Part shown: positions 59,732-64,000 of the stretch, piece after piece
Layout: the number at the start of each line of letters is the position of its first letter
Position numbering within the stretch: the first letter of the stretch is position 1
From: Lachnospiraceae bacterium
GTDB lineage: Bacteria > Bacillota > Clostridia > Lachnospirales > Lachnospiraceae
Length of the DNA stretch: 64,000 bases
Direction of reading: 5' to 3'
Assembly (NCBI GenBank): GCA_015057635.1
Contig: SVEB01000109.1
Location: forward strand, 31,907 to 95,906
Made by a program: the position numbers and the translations under genes
The notes under the pieces: generated by a model
The model's input: only the letters and a program-made list of their open reading frames with translations
The model's database searches: none
Told to the model about the DNA's origin: nothing

Positions 59732-60406
59732 ATGGACCGTTTAAAAGTATTAGTAGTAGATGATGAAAGCAGAATGAGAAAGTTAGTCAAGGATTTCTTA
59801 TCTCGTTCTAATTATGATGTGATCGAAGCGGAAAATGGAGAACAGGCGGTCGATATTTTCTTTGAACAGAAAGATATTGCGTTAATTATATTAGATGTCA
59901 TGATGCCAAAGATGGATGGCTGGCAGGTTTGCAGGGAAATCAGACAGTATTCCAAGGTGCCGATCATCATGCTGACTGCGAAGAGTGATGAGAAAGATGA
60001 GCTGCTTGGATTCGAGCTTGGCGTGGATGAATATATCAGCAAACCATTTAGCCCGAAAATCTTAGTAGCACGTGTGGAAGCGATCATCCGCAGAACAATG
60101 GTGAAGGATGAAGAGGTATTGGATATCGGCGGTATTTTAGTAGATAAGGCAGCTCATCAGGTGAAGATTGACGGGGTGAACGTGGATCTTTCCGTAAAGG
60201 AATTTGAATTATTAAGTTACTTTATTAAGAACAAAGGGGTCGCATTATCCCGAGAAAAGATTTTAAATAATGTATGGAATTATGATTATTTCGGCGATGC
60301 CAGAACGATTGATACTCATGTGAAGAAACTCCGCAGTAAGATGGGAGACAAGGGGGATTATATTAAAACAATCTGGGGCATGGGCTACAAATTCGAGGTA
60401 GAATAA
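59732..60406 (+). CDS. OmpR-family response regulator
   Basis: KVLVVDDESRMRKLVKDFL, LIILDVMMPKMDGW, MLTAKSDEKD, winged-helix C-terminus; strong RBS. Confidence 0.96.
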   Translation: MDRLKVLVVDDESRMRKLVKDFLSRSNYDVIEAENGEQAVDIFFEQKDIALIILDVMMPKMDGWQVCREIRQYSKVPIIMLTAKSDEKDELLGFELGVDEYISKPFSPKILVARVEAIIRRTMVKDEEVLDIGGILVDKAAHQVKIDGVNVDLSVKEFELLSYFIKNKGVALSREKILNNVWNYDYFGDARTIDTHVKKLRSKMGDKGDYIKTIWGMGYKFEVE

Positions 60407-60408
60407 GA

Positions 60409-61911
60409 ATGAAAAAGTCAATCCGAGTTCGTATGACATTGATTTTAACCATATCAATCGCTGCGACAATTTTAATGTGCTGGATTATCAATAAGACTTT
60501 TTTGGTGCAGTATTATCAGTATAGCAAGATGCAGACTCTTCATGTCACATACGAAGAGGTGGACAGGCTGGTTGCTAAGATTGTGAATCATACATTTGAT
60601 AAGACACAGGAAGAGGAAGCCGATAAGATTAGTTCGGATAATGGAGTCGGCGTATACATTTTTACGGAACGTTTGGAAACGGTATATCAGTCTAATTATA
60701 AGAGACAGGAAGTCGCAAGCATGCTTACCTCCATTCAGTGCTATATGTATGGTGTGTACAGTGAGTTTGATGGAAGCAGGATTGAGCTATTAGATAGTAT
60801 GGATAATCGGTTCAATATCTATCAGATGCATGATGGGGCACTGAAACTTAATTATATTGATTTGTTCGGACGTCTTGATAATGGATACTGGGTATTTATC
60901 CGTACCAATTTAGAAAGCATTCAGGAGAGCGTTGGGATTGCGAATAAGTTCCTTGCATATGTAGGTATTATCGCAACTATTATTGCAACGTTCGTGATGT
61001 TTATCATCAGCCGAAGATTTACGAAACCGATTCTTGAACTGGCTGGAATTGCAAAGAAGATGTCAGAACTTGATTTTGATGCGAAGTATAAGGTTACATC
61101 CGAGGATGAGATCGGGGAATTAGGGAATAGCTTTAATATTCTGTCGAGCCGGCTAGAGCATACCATTTCAGAATTAAAAAGTGCCAACAATGAACTGGAA
61201 TCTGATATTCAGAAAAAAGTGCAGATTGATGAGATGAGAAAAGAATTCTTATCGAATGTGACACATGAATTAAAGACACCGATTGCGCTGATTCAGGGTT
61301 ATGCGGAAGGACTGAAGGAAAATATCAACGATGACAGTGAAAGCAGGGACTTCTATTGTGAAGTTATCATTGATGAAGCCATGAAAATGAATAAGATGGT
61401 GAAGAAGCTGCTTTCTTTAAATCAGATTGAATCTGGGGCAAACCAGGTTGAGTTTGAACGATTCGATATCGTATCTTTAATCCGTTCGGTATTAAGCTCA
61501 GTTGATATCCTGGTAAAACAGAAGGATATCACCATTCATTTTACAGAAGAAGATCCAATCTATGTATGGGCGGATGAGTATATGATAGAAGAAGTGGTGA
61601 CGAATTATATCAGCAATGCGATCAACCATATTGACGGAGCAAGGATCATTGAAGTGAAATGTATCCAGAAGGAAGATGTGGTAAGGGTTGCGGTGTTTAA
61701 TACCGGAGAAAATATTCCAAAAGAGGATCTGGATAAAGTATGGATTAAATTCTTTAAGGTAGATAAAGCAAGAACAAGAGAATACGGCGGAAGCGGAATT
61801 GGACTTTCCATCGTAAAGGCGATCATGACATCCCATAACCGGGAATGTGGCGTGATCAATCACGAATATGGTGTGGAATTCTGGTTTGAACTTGATACAA
61901 AGATAAATTAA
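60409..61911 (+). CDS. sensor histidine kinase (HAMP + HisKA + HATPase)
   Basis: EFLSNVTHELKTPIALIQGYAEGL, NYISNAINH, YGGSGIGLSIVKAI. Confidence 0.96.
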   Translation: MKKSIRVRMTLILTISIAATILMCWIINKTFLVQYYQYSKMQTLHVTYEEVDRLVAKIVNHTFDKTQEEEADKISSDNGVGVYIFTERLETVYQSNYKRQEVASMLTSIQCYMYGVYSEFDGSRIELLDSMDNRFNIYQMHDGALKLNYIDLFGRLDNGYWVFIRTNLESIQESVGIANKFLAYVGIIATIIATFVMFIISRRFTKPILELAGIAKKMSELDFDAKYKVTSEDEIGELGNSFNILSSRLEHTISELKSANNELESDIQKKVQIDEMRKEFLSNVTHELKTPIALIQGYAEGLKENINDDSESRDFYCEVIIDEAMKMNKMVKKLLSLNQIESGANQVEFERFDIVSLIRSVLSSVDILVKQKDITIHFTEEDPIYVWADEYMIEEVVTNYISNAINHIDGARIIEVKCIQKEDVVRVAVFNTGENIPKEDLDKVWIKFFKVDKARTREYGGSGIGLSIVKAIMTSHNRECGVINHEYGVEFWFELDTKIN

Positions 61912-61915
61912 AAGA

Positions 61916-61960
61916 AAGACTGCTGCATAACAGGTAAGAATCTGAGTGCGGCAGTTTTTT
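61916..61960 (+). terminator. terminator after histidine kinase
   Basis: AAAGACTGCTGCAT...GTGCGGCAGTTTTTTT. Confidence 0.75.
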
Positions 61961-62232
61961 TGATAGGAAAGTTCTAAAGATTTTCCTGGTGCTAAAAAAC
62001 TCTTCAAGTAGAAAGTGAAAAACTCTTCGTACAGGATATTTAAAAAATGCTATAAGGAGTACAGACAGTTTTGCCGATATAAAAAGATGAGATTCTTTGA
62101 ACTGGAAAAATGGAACTAGAAATTGTAGGAAAAATGAAAAAGTGATATGATAGAGTTATAGGTATAGAACAGAATGTTACCATATTACGCTGGGACAGGA
62201 AAAGATGCAAAGGATAATCGGGAGGGATACAT

Positions 62233-62943
62233 TTGAAAAAGAAGATAGTATTAGTTACGGCAATTTTGAGCACAGTATTATTGACCGGATGTGCAAGTAC
62301 ATATAAATTAACAGAAAAGGAGACAGATCAGATTGCGGAATATGTGGCAGGTCTTCTGCTTCAGCATGATACGAAATATGATCAGGCACTCTTAGAACCG
62401 GAGCCGGAAGTTGAGGAACAGGCACCGGAGCAGGCAGAGGAAGAAAAGCAGGAAACGCAGGAAACGGATAATAAGCAGGAAGTAGCAGCTGGGAATACCG
62501 TACCAGAAAACAGTACAGATGGGAATCAGCAGGCAAATGCGGATTTCACGGAAGTGATTGGAGTGAACGGAATTTCTGTTGAGTATGTAACATACAGCCT
62601 GCAGGAGAGTTATTCTTCTGAATATTATTTATTAGAACCGAACAAAGGGGAGCAGCTCTTGGTTTTGGAATTTGAGATTAAGAACTCTTATAAGACAGAG
62701 AAGAAGCTTTCTCTCGGAAGTGCTAATATTCAGTATCAGCTGGATGTGAACCCTGGCGGCTTTATAAAACCGCTCTTTACATTCTTTGATACCGATCTTC
62801 GCTATTTGGAGATGACGGTGCCTGCAAAGAGTAAAAAGACTGGCATTCTTATTTTTAGCGTGCCAAAAGATGCGAAGGACAAAGGAATGAATCTGATCAT
62901 TTCGAAAGAAAGTCAGACTGCTATTATTAAGATAAAAGAATAG
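62233..62943 (+). CDS. lipoprotein, DUF4352-like C-terminal fold suspected
   Basis: LLTGCAS lipobox; Glu-rich linker; C-terminal beta-rich region. Confidence 0.65.
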   Translation: MKKKIVLVTAILSTVLLTGCASTYKLTEKETDQIAEYVAGLLLQHDTKYDQALLEPEPEVEEQAPEQAEEEKQETQETDNKQEVAAGNTVPENSTDGNQQANADFTEVIGVNGISVEYVTYSLQESYSSEYYLLEPNKGEQLLVLEFEIKNSYKTEKKLSLGSANIQYQLDVNPGGFIKPLFTFFDTDLRYLEMTVPAKSKKTGILIFSVPKDAKDKGMNLIISKESQTAIIKIKE

Positions 62944-63066
62944 GAAACATAGAATGTTTCGTTGAATTAGTATGCATATGGGAATATGGAAAAAAAGCTT
63001 GCTTGATGTAATGTTTATTTATATAATAAGACTCTGTAGGGTGAATGTCTGGAAGGGAGTGGAAAG

Positions 63067-63441
63067 ATGGACGCAATGTACGTTGAGAAGAAGAGAACAA
63101 AGTTTTTGGCGCTGCCAATTTGCTTTGTGACATATGCTATTTATGAAGAAAAAATCAATATTAAGAGCGGATTTTTGACAACAGTAGAAGATGATGCTTA
63201 TATGTATAAAGTGCAGGATGTACGTTTGACCAGAACAATGATGGAACGAATCTTTGGTCTTGGTACCATTACCTGTTATACAGGAGATACGACACATCCA
63301 GAGTTAAAGTTATCACATATTAAGAATGCATCCCGTATTAAGGAATATCTGATAACGGCTTCGGAGGAAGCAAGAAGAAAACGCAGAACAATGCATGCGC
63401 TGGATATTGATGCAGTAGAACCGGAAATACCAGAAGAGTAG
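63067..63441 (+). CDS. PH domain-containing protein (bPH-like)
   Basis: GFLTTVEDDAYMYKVQDVRLTRTMMERIFGLGTITCYTGD. Confidence 0.75.
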   Translation: MDAMYVEKKRTKFLALPICFVTYAIYEEKINIKSGFLTTVEDDAYMYKVQDVRLTRTMMERIFGLGTITCYTGDTTHPELKLSHIKNASRIKEYLITASEEARRKRRTMHALDIDAVEPEIPEE

Positions 63442-63485
63442 GAAACACTCATTCTAAATAGGAATATGCAGCAGTATTCAAAAAA

Positions 63486-63532
63486 GAAGGAATCAATGAC
63501 AGAGAGGGTCTGTAGATTGGTTCCTTTTTTGT
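63486..63532 (+). terminator. terminator
   Basis: AAGGAATCAAT...ATTGGTTCCTTTTTT. Confidence 0.7.
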
Positions 63533-63629
63533 TGGGGAGGAGTCGATCTTGTTCTCAACAGGTATAGAAAAATCGGATATGGAGAATATTAAAAAAGGAG
63601 GAATAATATACTACTAAAGAGGGGATGAA

Positions 63630-63770
63630 ATGACGTTGACAAAGCCATTTAACCATGATAAACTGATTGAGCTGTCGGAAACGACAGAAAACAGGATGAC
63701 TAAAATGAAAACAGTTGCTTCGTGTAACAATAAGAAGAAAAACTTTGAAAAAAGTAAAAAAAGCTGTTGA
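63630..63770 (+). CDS. possible 46-aa basic small ORF MTLTKPFNHDKLIELSETTENRMTKMKTVASCNNKKKNFEKSKKSC
   Basis: ATG behind GAGGGGATGAA; below ORF-track cutoff; stop overlaps the next promoter. Confidence 0.3.
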   Translation: MTLTKPFNHDKLIELSETTENRMTKMKTVASCNNKKKNFEKSKKSC

Positions 63771-63795
63771 CAAATGAAAGTACACCATATAAAAT
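63767..63795 (+). promoter_or_regulatory. rRNA-operon-type promoter TTGACA-N17-TAAAAT
   Basis: TTGACA at 63767-63772, TAAAAT at 63790-63795, followed by a ~200-nt non-coding leader to the window edge. Confidence 0.6.
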
Positions 63796-64000
63796 ATAAG
63801 AGCTGACTGCGATGCAGGGTGGCGATCTTGGAAAAGTAAATACTTAGAAAATAAGTGACACATTGATAACTGAACAGTGAAACAACCTTGATATTCGTTG
63901 AGAATAAAATTTGGACTAGCATCCAAATACAAATAGAACTGTAAGAAGAAATTCTTACAACCCTAAATAACAGTAACGGAACAAGATGACAAATATAATA

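Noticed and set aside
1-64000. Prophage, transposase, defence island, CRISPR array or BGC
   Set aside because: No integrase, transposase, Cas, restriction, NRPS/PKS or phage structural genes recognised in any frame of the supplied ORFs.

Overview
This 64-kb window looks like chromosomal backbone from a low-to-mid-GC Clostridia genome, probably Lachnospiraceae, with most genes on the + strand. Left to right it contains: a ytfI/ytfJ-like sporulation pair and rpmB; asp23 and a DAK2/fakA-like gene; recG; a surface-glycan cluster (two polytopic GT-C-like proteins, glf, GT2, DUF4397-like); a GDPD membrane protein and an amidase; two COG0523 (CobW-like) GTPases, one with a very His/Cys-rich repeat tract; yicC-remA-rpoZ; tandem signal peptidases; gapA-pgk-tpiA-gpmI-secG; rnr-smpB; ppaC; a complete-looking type IV pilus locus (pilB, pilT, pilC, pilin, pilD, pilM-pilN fusion, pilO-like, four minor pilin-like proteins, a 1279-aa surface protein); GH28; bioY; tmRNA (minus strand); a cyclophilin lipoprotein; a two-component system; and an rRNA-operon-type promoter and leader at the right edge. 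The observations I rate highest are: (1) a ~240-bp near-perfect palindrome at 4878-5117 and a related half-copy at about 29443-29549 that ends at the equivalent of the hairpin apex; (2) an in-frame TAG that splits pilT where the family motif predicts CAG; (3) an unannotated 30-aa membrane peptide gene behind a perfect consensus promoter (5325-5353) and ahead of a terminator; (4) a pilus locus with a bactofilin-like pilin fusion and a giant protein in the position PilY1 occupies elsewhere; (5) a paired COG0523 metallochaperone-like module behind a palindromic operator. No CRISPR array, transposase, prophage or recognisable defence island was found. All calls come from reading the sequence and the supplied translations; no database search was run.
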